Part shown: piece by piece, positions 35,550 to 44,291 of the stretch
How the letters are laid out: each line of letters opens with the position of its first letter
Position numbering within the stretch: the stretch's first letter is position 1
From: Apibacter sp. B3706
GTDB lineage: Bacteria > Bacteroidota > Bacteroidia > Flavobacteriales > Weeksellaceae
Reading direction: 5' to 3'
Assembly (NCBI RefSeq): GCF_011082725.1
Contig: NZ_CP049715.1
Location: 124,001 to 188,000, forward strand
DNA: 64,000 nucleotides
The notes under the pieces: generated by a model
The model's input: the letters and a program-made list of their open reading frames with translations, nothing else
The model's database searches: none
What the model was told of the DNA's origin: nothing
Position numbers and translations under genes: made by a program

Positions 35550-36263
35550 ATGAAGCTTTTATTACTCAGTAATTCCACTAATGTTGGAGAAAAATATCTT
35601 GAATTTTCAAAAAAACAAGTACAATCATTCCTGGGTACTGAAAAAATAACTATTATATTTATACCTTTTGCAGCAGTAACTTTCTCGTATGAGGAATACG
35701 AAAATAAAGTTAATGAAGCCTGGAAAGAAATAGGTATAGAAGTGAAAAGTATACATCATTTTTCAGATCCTAAAGAAGCGATAAAAAGGGCAGACGCAAT
35801 TGTCGTAGGAGGGGGAAATACCTGGAATTTGGTAAAAAAATTACAACAAGAAAAATTACTTTCGCTTATCCAAGAAAGAGTTAAAGAGGGAATACCCTAT
35901 ATAGGTTGGAGTGCAGGATCCAATATTGCATGTCCCAGCTTGAGAACAACTAATGATATGCCAGTAGTTGAACCGGAAAATTTCCAAACCTTAAATTTGA
36001 TCCCTTTTCAAATTAATCCCCATTATATAGATACACATCCTGACGATTTTGGTGGAGAAACCCGTGAACAAAGAATTAGAGAGTTTATAACCTTAAATCA
36101 TAATTTATATGTAGTAGGATTAAGAGAAGGTACTATGTTGCATTATGAAAATGAAAAGTTAAAGTTGATAGGAGAAAAAACGGCAAGAATTTTTAAATAC
36201 AATCAACCCATTAAAGAACTGGGCTCTGAAGAAGATTTTGACTTTCTATTTACATTAAGTTAA
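35550..36263 (+). CDS. pepE: Dipeptidase E (alpha-aspartyl dipeptidase, S51)
   Basis: 237 aa from ATG 35550, where the family start MKLLLLSNSTN begins; an in-frame ATG 21 bases upstream (35529) would add seven residues and cannot be excluded. Class-I glutamine-amidotransferase-like fold with the nucleophile in YIGWSAGSNIACPSL and the preceding VVGGGNTWNLVKKL. INPHYIDTHPDD supplies the histidine region. It cleaves N-terminal Asp-Xaa dipeptides in the cytoplasm. An AT-rich palindrome follows and may terminate its transcript. Confidence 0.92.
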   Translation: MKLLLLSNSTNVGEKYLEFSKKQVQSFLGTEKITIIFIPFAAVTFSYEEYENKVNEAWKEIGIEVKSIHHFSDPKEAIKRADAIVVGGGNTWNLVKKLQQEKLLSLIQERVKEGIPYIGWSAGSNIACPSLRTTNDMPVVEPENFQTLNLIPFQINPHYIDTHPDDFGGETREQRIREFITLNHNLYVVGLREGTMLHYENEKLKLIGEKTARIFKYNQPIKELGSEEDFDFLFTLS

Positions 36264-36277
36264 ATTAAAAATAAGAT

Positions 36278-36301
36278 AAATACAATTTTAAAATTGTATT
36301 T
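36278..36301. repeat. 24-bp perfect palindrome overlapping the manA promoter
   Basis: The half-site AAATACAATTTT (36278-36289) is followed directly by its exact reverse complement (36290-36301), then TTTG. On the plus strand it could form a weak terminator for pepE; its last five bases lie inside the manA -7 box (36297-36304). It could also be an operator controlling manA. Confidence 0.5.
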
Positions 36302-36304
36302 TTG
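36297..36304 (+). promoter_or_regulatory. -7 promoter box of manA-plsC-yqaA
   Basis: TATTTTTG, 19 bases before the ATG at 36324, overlapping the right end of a 24-bp palindrome. Confidence 0.5.
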
Positions 36305-36323
36305 CATATAAATTAACATAAGT

Positions 36324-37289
36324 ATGTCACTATATCCATTGGTATTTCAACCTTCCTACCATTACAGAATATGGGGGGGAAATAAACTAAAACAATTCGG
36401 TAAAGAAAGTAAGGAAGAAAAACTGGGAGAAAGCTGGGAAATTTCAACTGTTCCGGGATATGTTAGTATAGTAAGCAACGGAAGCCTAAAGGGTAAAAAT
36501 TTAGACGATTTAATCAAAGAGTATAAAGACCGTTTAGTAGGGAAAAAAGTATATAAGAAATATGGAGATAAATTTCCCTTACTCATTAAATTCTTAGATG
36601 CAGCTCAACCCTTATCTGTTCAAGTTCATCCCAACGATGAGTATGCAGCAGTTCACCATCATTCTTTCGGAAAAACGGAAATGTGGTATGTATTGGATTC
36701 AGAGCCCAATTCAGAGGTTATACTAGGATTTGAAAAAGGAACAAATAAGACTATTTTCACAGAAAATATTGAAAAAAATACTTTAGATACAATCCTCAGA
36801 AAAATACACCCTGACAACGGAAGTGTTATATATATACCGTCCGGTAGAGTTCATGCCATGGGAAAAGGAATTTCAGTAGTTGAAATCCAACAAAATTCAG
36901 ATGTGACGTATAGAATCTACGATTATGATCGTATTGATAAAGACGGAAAAAAAAGAGAATTACATCTTGATCAAGCTAAAGAGGTAATGGATTATTCTTT
37001 TGTTGAAGATCCATTTTCACATTATGATAAAAATGCAAAAGAGACAACACTATTAGCATCTCCATATTTTACGGTTTCATCGATGGAAGTTACAGAAAAT
37101 AAAATTTTAAATAACTTGTCCAATTCATTTCGTATACTGATTTGCTTAGAAGGAGAATGTACCCTATTGAATAAGACCTTACCCGTAACCCTTAAAAAAG
37201 GGGATACGGTGTTGCTTCCTGCGGAAGTTGAGAATGTTGAAGTAACCCCCCTTGTACAAACAAAACTCTTAGAAGTTCATATAGATTAA
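36324..37289 (+). CDS. manA: Mannose-6-phosphate isomerase, class I
   Basis: 321 aa, the short Bacillus-like type. Cupin core with metal ligands in PLSVQVHPNDEYAAVHH and KTEMWYVLDSEPNSEVILGF, and IYIPSGRVHAMGKGISVVEIQQNSDVTYRIYDYDR. The start FQPSYHYRIWGGNKL is typical. It interconverts fructose-6-P and mannose-6-P for mannose use or for GDP-mannose synthesis. It leads an operon: plsC begins 2 bases after its stop. Confidence 0.94.
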   Translation: MSLYPLVFQPSYHYRIWGGNKLKQFGKESKEEKLGESWEISTVPGYVSIVSNGSLKGKNLDDLIKEYKDRLVGKKVYKKYGDKFPLLIKFLDAAQPLSVQVHPNDEYAAVHHHSFGKTEMWYVLDSEPNSEVILGFEKGTNKTIFTENIEKNTLDTILRKIHPDNGSVIYIPSGRVHAMGKGISVVEIQQNSDVTYRIYDYDRIDKDGKKRELHLDQAKEVMDYSFVEDPFSHYDKNAKETTLLASPYFTVSSMEVTENKILNNLSNSFRILICLEGECTLLNKTLPVTLKKGDTVLLPAEVENVEVTPLVQTKLLEVHID

Positions 37290-37291
37290 AT

Positions 37292-38041
37292 ATGAAATAT
37301 CTTAGGACTGTAGCTACCATACTTTGGAGAATCTGGTTTTATATTTTAGCTGCCCTTTGCACACTTACCATTGGTGTGGTAATTTATCTGATGACTTATC
37401 AGAAAAATAATAAGCTAACCTATTTCTTTATGCGAATGTGGGGATGGGTGCTTTTCTATGGATCGGGATTTACCTATTCATTACTATCGGAAGTAAATTT
37501 AGATCCTAAAGAAAATTACATATTTATTGCCAATCACACTTCCTTAATAGACGTGGTCTTAATGTATGTACTCCATCCTCATCATCCGATCATATTTGTA
37601 GGAAAAAAAGAGTTGGAAAAATATCCCGTATTCGGAAGAATTTATAAAAAAGTATCCATCCTGGTAGATAGATCCAGTAGACAAAGCAAACAAGCAGTTT
37701 TTTCTGCCGTAAAAAAAGAATTAACCCAACAAAATAAAAATGTGGTTATCTTTCCGGAAGGAGGGGTTCCCAAGAGAAAAATAAAATTGGAAAAATTTAA
37801 AGATGGAGCATTTATAGCTTCAATTTATTGTAATAGTCCTATTGTTGTATATGCATTTCATAATCTAAAAAATATGTTTCCATTTGTATTTAATTTAGGA
37901 TATCCGGGTAAAGTTAAAGTAGAGCGTGTAAAAATATTGTATCCGAATGGAGAAACGAAAGAATCACTTAAAGAAAAAGCCTATCACCTAATTTATGAAA
38001 GGATAAAAGATGATAAGATAGATTTTATGAATGTAAAATAA
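37292..38041 (+). CDS. plsC: 1-acyl-sn-glycerol-3-phosphate acyltransferase
   Basis: 249 aa with one or two N-terminal membrane helices (about 10-32). Acyltransferase motifs are in order: IANHTSLIDVVLM (NHxxxxD), KKVSILVDRSSRQSK and VVIFPEGGVPKRK. It acylates lysophosphatidate to phosphatidate at the inner membrane. It starts 2 bases after manA and ends 10 bases before the YqaA-like gene. Confidence 0.9.
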   Translation: MKYLRTVATILWRIWFYILAALCTLTIGVVIYLMTYQKNNKLTYFFMRMWGWVLFYGSGFTYSLLSEVNLDPKENYIFIANHTSLIDVVLMYVLHPHHPIIFVGKKELEKYPVFGRIYKKVSILVDRSSRQSKQAVFSAVKKELTQQNKNVVIFPEGGVPKRKIKLEKFKDGAFIASIYCNSPIVVYAFHNLKNMFPFVFNLGYPGKVKVERVKILYPNGETKESLKEKAYHLIYERIKDDKIDFMNVK

Positions 38042-38051
38042 GTAATTTTAT

Positions 38052-38507
38052 ATGTTAGACGGATTAGTAGACTATGGATATATAGGATTATTTATTGCTT
38101 CTTATCTCGCAGCAACCATTTTACCCTTTAGCTCCGAAGCTGTTCTTACAGGAATACTCATTATGGGCGGGAATCCATGGATAAGTATTCTGATAGCTAC
38201 CATTGGAAACTGGTTAGGAGGAATGACCGGTTACTACCTGGGAAGGCTGGGTAAAATAGAATGGATTGAAAAATATTTAAAGATAAATAAAACAAAAATT
38301 GATAAAGTCACTCAAAGATTAAATAAAAAAGGAGCATATATTTCCTTTTTTTCTTTTTTACCCATTATTGGAGATATCATACCTGTAGCCTTAGGATATA
38401 TGAGATCCAATGTCTATTTCGTATCCCTGTCTATGTTAGCCGGTAAACTATTTCGTTACCTTTTAATTATGTATGCTTACAAAGGTTTTGCGAATTTCAT
38501 TAAATAG
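38052..38507 (+). CDS. YqaA/DedA-like small membrane protein
   Basis: 151 aa with about four hydrophobic segments. YGYIGLFIASYLAATILPFSSEAVLTGILIMGG and IGNWLGGMTGYYLGRLG match the YqaA branch of the SNARE-associated/DedA superfamily, with ISFFSFLPIIGDIIPVALGYMR in the second half. DedA-type proteins are implicated in lipid-carrier recycling; a function for YqaA forms is not established. It is the last gene of the manA-plsC-yqaA run and overlaps the convergent FUSC gene by 8 bases. Confidence 0.82.
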   Translation: MLDGLVDYGYIGLFIASYLAATILPFSSEAVLTGILIMGGNPWISILIATIGNWLGGMTGYYLGRLGKIEWIEKYLKINKTKIDKVTQRLNKKGAYISFFSFLPIIGDIIPVALGYMRSNVYFVSLSMLAGKLFRYLLIMYAYKGFANFIK

Positions 38508-40716
38508 AAAAATCCCTTTTAGAATCTTTCCACTCCTGAAAATTATTGAGCTTATTTATATAGGAATAAATTTGCTGTGATAAAAGATTAATTTCCCGAA
38601 GCTGGTAAGAAATTAATGATTGATCATCTGCTAAAACATTTAATTCTTCCTCTTTTTCTTGACATTCCGTATCACAATCAAAGGAAGACCCTTTGATATT
38701 TCGTAAACATTTATTTAAAGTATTTTCAATAGATGAGATCAACTGTTTATCTATATCAGATGCTTTACTGTTTTCATTAATATAGGATCTAAGGGATGAT
38801 ATTCTTGTAGAAAGAAGGTTTATAAAAGTTTGAATATTATATATATCGGATTTGTAATTTTTTGAAATTTTAGGTTCTGATACAATTCTTTGAAAAGTAC
38901 TTGATAAATTAGAAGTTCCCAACAAAACGTCCTTTCTGGACAGTTTTATATCGGTATCAGAAAGCTTATCAACATTCAATAAATTATAAGTTATTTTTGT
39001 AAAATAATCTAAATTATATTTCAATAACTTTTCAATCAATACAGGAAGATTTTTATATTCCCAAGTAGGAAGAAAAGAAAAACTTAAAATAAAACTGATC
39101 ACAACGGCAATCGTTGTTCCTCCCAATCGATGATAAATATTTGTCCAACCATCACTTCCGCTGTGTTCCAGAAAAATCAGGAGTATAACAAATATGGTAA
39201 CAAAAGCAACCCCCGTTCTATAACTGATTGGTATAAAACTATAAGCGCCCACAATACAAATAAAAGTTACTATAGAAATCACATAAATGTTATGTGTAAC
39301 AAGAAGGAGACCCAACGTTAATACTCCCCCGATTAGAGTACCTTGCAACCTTTGAATAGAAGAGTTTTTCGTATTTCCATAAAAAGGTTTTAAAATTAAA
39401 ATGATGGTTAAATAAACCCAAGCAAAATACTCAATTTTAAGTAAAGTACAAATTATATAAGAAACCGATATGGCGACACTTACTCGTAAAGCATGTTTAA
39501 AAATGTTGGATTTAAGATTTAAATTAGCTTTAAATGTAGAAAAGCTATAATTATATTGTCTGGTGAACTTTTCCAAATCCAAATCCTCATATTGTTTTCT
39601 CTCCGATCTAAACTCTCCGTTGATAAGTGATTTAATAAAACCGGTTTGTTTATAAAATGATTTAAAAATAAAACGAACATGTTTTAAAGCATTGATATCA
39701 ATAACGGATTTCTCATTATTTTTTTCCTTTTCTTCAATCGAAAGTATTTTTTCTTTAAAACGATCCAGTGGAGCGGTATCAATAGTTACAGTGACCTTTT
39801 TATGGAAGTTTATAGACCAACTTAATTCATAGAGGATTTTTTCCATATTGGCTAAATGATATTCAAAATCCCTTTTTAGCCCACTTTTAACCAGAGATTG
39901 AATCAACTTGTCATCTTGACAATTTAATGATAAAAGTTGTTCATACAGATCGATTAATGCGCTGAAAATTAAAGTCATTTTTCTACCTTTTGCAGAAAAA
40001 CTTTTAGCATTAATCCGCAGTTTAAAAAGATTTTCTCGGATATCCTCATGAGTACTGTGTATTTTTGTTTGTTTTTCAAACAGCTTATTTAAAATCTCTG
40101 TTTGTTTTTGACTATTAGCAGGATTTTTAATTTTTAACAAAAAGTACTCATGTATTAGCTCAGTATACTCATTTAAAAGTTTAATATTTTCACTAATTTT
40201 TTGTTCAATCACCCGATACGGTTGAATTCTCCATAAAACCAAAGAAATAAATCCATACCATACAATACCCATCATCATTCCCAACGTATTAGTTATAATG
40301 TGATTAGCTTCAAAACTACATGCATAGACCACACATAATAAAGAAGAGGTGCTAACACTAACCGCACGAGAGCCGTAAATAAAAAACATGGAAAAGAAAA
40401 AGCCACACAAAGTAATCCAAATACCGAAAATAATTTCATGCGATATCAACAACTGACACACAAAAACCACTAAAAAGTAAAATAAAGCAGCAATAGATTG
40501 AGTATAAAATTTAACACGAATTGATCCGGGATTATCTCCCAGTCCGGCTACAAGAGCTCCGGAAGAAGCAACTATACCAATATCGGGTCTCTTAAAAAAC
40601 CATCCGGCGAGTAGGGGGATTACAATAGCAAGAGCAATACGTAAGCCACGACTAAAATAAAAACTAAAAATAAAAAAGGTACTTTCGGAGACTATATGTT
40701 TAATTTTTTGCTGCAT
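38500..40716 (-). CDS. FUSC family inner-membrane protein (YccS/YhfK-like)
   Basis: 738 aa. Two similar membrane blocks flank a large soluble region. Block 1 (about 20-165) has LRIALAIVIPLLAGWFFKRPDIGIVASSGALVAGLGDNPGS. A soluble helical region follows (about 170-400). Block 2 (about 405-540) has HALRVSVAISVSYIICTLLKIEYFAWVYLTIILILKPFYGNT, then a cytoplasmic tail. This matches YccS-type FUSC proteins, related to aromatic acid exporters. Substrate unknown. It is the third gene of a minus-strand run after TauE and DUF1634. Confidence 0.85.
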   Translation of the reverse strand: MQQKIKHIVSESTFFIFSFYFSRGLRIALAIVIPLLAGWFFKRPDIGIVASSGALVAGLGDNPGSIRVKFYTQSIAALFYFLVVFVCQLLISHEIIFGIWITLCGFFFSMFFIYGSRAVSVSTSSLLCVVYACSFEANHIITNTLGMMMGIVWYGFISLVLWRIQPYRVIEQKISENIKLLNEYTELIHEYFLLKIKNPANSQKQTEILNKLFEKQTKIHSTHEDIRENLFKLRINAKSFSAKGRKMTLIFSALIDLYEQLLSLNCQDDKLIQSLVKSGLKRDFEYHLANMEKILYELSWSINFHKKVTVTIDTAPLDRFKEKILSIEEKEKNNEKSVIDINALKHVRFIFKSFYKQTGFIKSLINGEFRSERKQYEDLDLEKFTRQYNYSFSTFKANLNLKSNIFKHALRVSVAISVSYIICTLLKIEYFAWVYLTIILILKPFYGNTKNSSIQRLQGTLIGGVLTLGLLLVTHNIYVISIVTFICIVGAYSFIPISYRTGVAFVTIFVILLIFLEHSGSDGWTNIYHRLGGTTIAVVISFILSFSFLPTWEYKNLPVLIEKLLKYNLDYFTKITYNLLNVDKLSDTDIKLSRKDVLLGTSNLSSTFQRIVSEPKISKNYKSDIYNIQTFINLLSTRISSLRSYINENSKASDIDKQLISSIENTLNKCLRNIKGSSFDCDTECQEKEEELNVLADDQSLISYQLREINLLSQQIYSYINKLNNFQEWKDSKRDFSI

Positions 40717-40763
40717 GAAAATAAGTAAGCAGTGATTAGTAAATAAAAATTTCCGGTTAGTTT

Positions 40764-41162
40764 TTATCCTTCCAGACCAAAAATCATATTTGATAAGATA
40801 ATAGCTAAAACAATACAGGTTATAACAATATACATTCGATCTTTTTCAATAGCAAAAGCCACTATTGAAAAAGCCACCCGTAAAATAGGAGTGGCGATCA
40901 AAACGGCAACTCCCAGCTGTATGATTGCTAACCCGTCCAATTTTAAAACAGCGGGTAATAAAGTAGATAATTCCCTCAAATAATTTGGGGCCCCTACAAA
41001 TGTTTTAAAATTGAGTTGTTGATCCGGATGTTGAGATATATAAATTACTCCGCCGGTAATAGTAATAATAGAAGAAAGAATAACTCCGTAACGCAGCAAT
41101 TTACCAATATAAAGCTCTACATCACGTTCTACCCAAAATTTTCTCGAAAATAAATTACTCAT
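40764..41162 (-). CDS. DUF1634 domain membrane protein
   Basis: 132 aa with three hydrophobic helices (about 24-44, 74-97 and 105-128). The first helix region VELYIGKLLRYGVILSSIITITGGVIYI and LGVAVLIATPILRVAFSIVAFAIEKDRMYI match DUF1634. Such proteins are typically encoded directly after a TauE/SafE permease, here 12 bases upstream, so they probably act with it. Molecular function unknown. Confidence 0.85.
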   Translation of the reverse strand: MSNLFSRKFWVERDVELYIGKLLRYGVILSSIITITGGVIYISQHPDQQLNFKTFVGAPNYLRELSTLLPAVLKLDGLAIIQLGVAVLIATPILRVAFSIVAFAIEKDRMYIVITCIVLAIILSNMIFGLEG

Positions 41163-41174
41163 AACACACTCAGC

Positions 41175-42050
41175 TTAAAGTTTAGGAAAATTGATATGTG
41201 GAAACCATTTAATCAATGAAGGTTCCAATCCTCTATAGATCATTTGAATTGCAAGAATAGCAATAACCAAACTGAAAATTTTACGTAACAACTGAACGTT
41301 TATAGCCATCAATATTTTTGAACCGAGAAAAGCTCCAAACAAAACCCCTACCACTATAGGCATGGCAAGAAAAGGATCAATTTGACCTCTTTGAAAGTAA
41401 ATAACTGCACTGGCGGCCGCAGTAACCCCTACCATAAAATTAGAAGTAGTAGTCGAAACTTTAAAAGGTATTTTCATAGCCGTGTCCATAGCTAATACTT
41501 TAAGCGCTCCCGATCCAATACCTAAGATACCGGAAAGCACACCGGCTATAGTCATTAGAGAAAAACCCGCACCAATATTTCGAACATTATATTTTTTAAT
41601 TCCGTCAGGAGTAGGATACGTTCCGTTTAATTTCAATGTAGTAGCTAATTTACTCCCCGGAGCAGTATAATCTATAGATGCATTTTTCTTTCTTAAAGTC
41701 ATGACAGATGAAAAGATAAGAGTGAAACCTAAAATTATATAAATTGCGGAAGTAGGTAGAAAAACAGCAAGTAAGGCACCTAAAACTGCTCCCAGGGTGG
41801 TAGCAATTTCAAGAAACATTCCAATACGCACATTAGTCATTCCTTCTTTAATGTAAGCAGCTGCGGCCCCCGAAGAAGTAGCTATCGAAGTAACCAATGC
41901 GGTTCCAACAGCATATTTAATATCAACACCAAAACCCAGAGTTAATAGAGGAATTATGACTACTCCGCCGCCAAGTCCGGTAAGAGAACCCAGAGTACCC
42001 GCTGCAATTGCTCCAAAAAATAGAATAATTGTAAAAGTTATTATAGTCAA
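41175..42050 (-). CDS. Sulfite exporter TauE/SafE family permease
   Basis: 291 aa with about eight membrane helices. Two inverted TauE repeats are visible: GTLGSLTGLGGGVVIIPLLTLGFGVDIKYAVGTALVTSIATSS near the start and AGVLSGILGIGSGALKVLAMDTAMKIPFKVSTTTSNFMVGVTAA in the second half. Family members move sulfite, sulfoacetate or other organosulfur anions; the substrate here is unknown. It is first of three tightly spaced minus-strand genes (TauE, DUF1634, FUSC) and has a -7 box 28 bases upstream. Confidence 0.88.
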   Translation of the reverse strand: MTIITFTIILFFGAIAAGTLGSLTGLGGGVVIIPLLTLGFGVDIKYAVGTALVTSIATSSGAAAAYIKEGMTNVRIGMFLEIATTLGAVLGALLAVFLPTSAIYIILGFTLIFSSVMTLRKKNASIDYTAPGSKLATTLKLNGTYPTPDGIKKYNVRNIGAGFSLMTIAGVLSGILGIGSGALKVLAMDTAMKIPFKVSTTTSNFMVGVTAAASAVIYFQRGQIDPFLAMPIVVGVLFGAFLGSKILMAINVQLLRKIFSLVIAILAIQMIYRGLEPSLIKWFPHINFPKL

Positions 42051-42078
42051 AATGAATTAAAATTAAGAAATTAAGTAA

Positions 42079-42086
42079 CAAATTTA
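42079..42086 (-). promoter_or_regulatory. -7 promoter box of the TauE-DUF1634-FUSC run
   Basis: Minus-strand TAAATTTG, 28 bases before the ATG at 42050. Confidence 0.5.
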
Positions 42087-42160
42087 AAGATTCCTACTTT
42101 AATCTGTTACTATTAATTTAAATTTAATTCTATAGTCCAATAATTGAAAAATTAAGGTAA

Positions 42161-42210
42161 AAAAACAACCCTTTACATAGAGTTTTATTATACTGATGAT
42201 CAAAGGGTTA
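42161..42210 (-). terminator. Probable intrinsic terminator after the ABC-F gene
   Basis: On the minus strand AACCCTTT (42210-42203) pairs with AAAGGGTT (42175-42168), loop of 27 bases, followed by GTTTTTTT. It lies 66 bases beyond the ABC-F stop. The loop is long, so confidence is moderate. Confidence 0.55.
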
Positions 42211-42276
42211 ATTGCAAAATATAATTACTTTTATTTAATAGGTAACTATCTATTATAAAAGGAAATCATGCCATAC

Positions 42277-44184
42277 CTATCCGTTTAATTGAGAAAACAT
42301 GTTCTCCCACTCATGAGTAATTCGGGTAAGCTTTTCCTTTAATTCAGAATACTCCTTAATATCTTCCTCTTTTGGGTTTTCCTTACTAAATATATCTTCA
42401 AAAGCAGAAATCTTTTGTTCTGTATTTTCAATGTCATTTTCAAGTTTAGACAATTTATTTTCTAACGATTTTTGTTCTTTCGATTTAAATTGCTTTTCCT
42501 GAGAAGTTTTAGTAGGTGTATTTTCTGAAGTCACTTTACGGGTAGTTGATTTTTCGATATCAACTTCTCTCATATTTTCTTTTTTACGATACTCTAAATA
42601 TTCATTGATATTACCTAAAAATTCTTTTACTTCTCCATTTCTGAATTCAAAAATCTTGTCGGCTAAGTCATCTAAGAATTCACGATCATGAGATACTAAA
42701 ATCAGTGTCCCCGTAAAATTCTTTAAGGCGTGTTTTAATATCGCTTTAGATTGTATATCCAAGTGATTTGTAGGCTCGTCCATTATCAACGTATTGAAAG
42801 GTCGAAGAAGTAATTTACATAAAGCCAATCGATTTCTTTCCCCTCCGGAAAGTACAGACACTTTTTTATGAACATCATCTCCTTGAAAAAGAAATGAACC
42901 TAACAAGTCTCGAACTTTAGGACGAGATTCTTCTGTAGCCGAATCTTCAGCTTCTTCTAAGATAGTTTTAGAAGCATTTAGCTCTTCAGATTGGTTTTGA
43001 GCAAAATATCCAATTTGAACGTTGTGGCCTATTTCAAGTTTTCCCTGATAAGATAATAAGCCATCCATAATTCTAGCCATAGTAGTTTTTCCCTGACCGT
43101 TTTGACCGATGAAAGCTATTTTCTCTCCCCGTTCGATGTAAAAATTGGCATTTTCAAAAATAGTATGAGTATCGAAAGATTTACCTAAATTTTCTGCTTT
43201 AAAAATTATTTTTCCGGGAGTAATACTCGGTTCGAAACGAATATTAAAACGAGTTATGTCATCATCTTCCACCTCAATGCGTTCTACCTTATCTAATTTC
43301 TTCATAAGAGATTGAGCAAAAGAAGCCTTACTAGCTTTTGCACGAAATTTATTGATTAATTGTTCCGTACGCTTAATCTCTTGTTCTTGATTTTTTTGTT
43401 GCTGAAGAAGTTTTTCCTTTCTTTCTTGCCTTAAAATAAGGTATTTGGTATAATTAGCTTTATAATCTTGTATGGATTTATTGGAAATTTCAATAGTTCG
43501 ATTGGTAACATTGGTTAAAAACTGTTTATCGTGTGAAACTAGCACCACCGCTCCACTATAAGTAATTAAAAAACTTTCCAACCAAATGATGGATTCAATA
43601 TCTAAATGGTTGGTAGGCTCGTCAAGAAGCAGCACATCATTTTCTTCCAATAAGAGTTTAGCTAACTCAATTCTCATTCTCCATCCTCCTGAAAAATCAT
43701 CAGTAAGCCTATTAAAATCGGATTCTTTAAAACCTAACCCTTTTAATATTTTTTCAATTTCTCCATCAATATTGTAGCCGCCTAAATGAGAAAATCGATC
43801 GGTTAGATCGGTTAAATCATGAATAAGCTTGTGATATTCCTCAGATTCATAGTCGGTCCTTGTAGCAAGAGCATGATTGATTGTATCAATTTTTTCATTG
43901 ATTATATTTAATTCTTTGAAAGCCAGTTTTGCCTCATCCCATACGGTTCTTCCTTTCTCAAAATCTAAATCTTGTTTTAAGAATCCAATGCGAACTTCTC
44001 CTTCTTTTTCAACATTTCCTTCAGTTGAAGGTTGCTCACCGGACAAAATTTTTAATAAAGTTGATTTACCTGCACCATTTTTACCCGCTAATCCAATACG
44101 ATCATTTTTATTAATTCTAAAATTTACATTTTCAAATAGATAAGATCCTGCAAAATGTAAACCTAGATTCTGGACTAATATCAT
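42277..44184 (-). CDS. ABC-F family ATP-binding protein (Uup/YheS-like)
   Basis: 635 aa with two ABC cassettes and no membrane domain. Cassette 1: Walker A GLAGKNGAGKSTLL, signature DDFSGGWRMRIELA, Walker B VLLLDEPTNHLDI. Cassette 2: GQNGQGKTTMARI, LSGGERNRLALC, TLIMDEPTNHLDI. The linker (about 240-300) is charged and helical like the P-site tRNA-interacting motif, and a C-terminal coiled coil (about 560-630) follows. ABC-F proteins act on ribosomes as translation factors. Nothing marks it as an antibiotic-resistance type. Confidence 0.93.
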   Translation of the reverse strand: MILVQNLGLHFAGSYLFENVNFRINKNDRIGLAGKNGAGKSTLLKILSGEQPSTEGNVEKEGEVRIGFLKQDLDFEKGRTVWDEAKLAFKELNIINEKIDTINHALATRTDYESEEYHKLIHDLTDLTDRFSHLGGYNIDGEIEKILKGLGFKESDFNRLTDDFSGGWRMRIELAKLLLEENDVLLLDEPTNHLDIESIIWLESFLITYSGAVVLVSHDKQFLTNVTNRTIEISNKSIQDYKANYTKYLILRQERKEKLLQQQKNQEQEIKRTEQLINKFRAKASKASFAQSLMKKLDKVERIEVEDDDITRFNIRFEPSITPGKIIFKAENLGKSFDTHTIFENANFYIERGEKIAFIGQNGQGKTTMARIMDGLLSYQGKLEIGHNVQIGYFAQNQSEELNASKTILEEAEDSATEESRPKVRDLLGSFLFQGDDVHKKVSVLSGGERNRLALCKLLLRPFNTLIMDEPTNHLDIQSKAILKHALKNFTGTLILVSHDREFLDDLADKIFEFRNGEVKEFLGNINEYLEYRKKENMREVDIEKSTTRKVTSENTPTKTSQEKQFKSKEQKSLENKLSKLENDIENTEQKISAFEDIFSKENPKEEDIKEYSELKEKLTRITHEWENMFSQLNG

Positions 44185-44207
44185 TTTCTTGTTAAATTTT
44201 GAACATG

Positions 44208-44215
44208 CAAAGATA
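44208..44215 (-). promoter_or_regulatory. -7 promoter box of the ABC-F gene
   Basis: Minus-strand TATCTTTG, 23 bases before the ATG at 44184. Confidence 0.5.
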
Positions 44216-44291
44216 CGATTTTAAACTTAATTCCTTCATTTTTGTCTTTGTTATAAGAAAAATATGTAAATTAGTTTTTTAATATAATTTT

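Noticed and set aside
43877-44143. Plus-strand ORFs opposite the ABC-F gene
   Set aside because: They are frame shadows of the first ATP-binding cassette with no independent support.
42277-44184. Antibiotic-resistance ABC-F protein
   Set aside because: The sequence looks like the housekeeping Uup/YheS type; no resistance genes or mobile elements are nearby.
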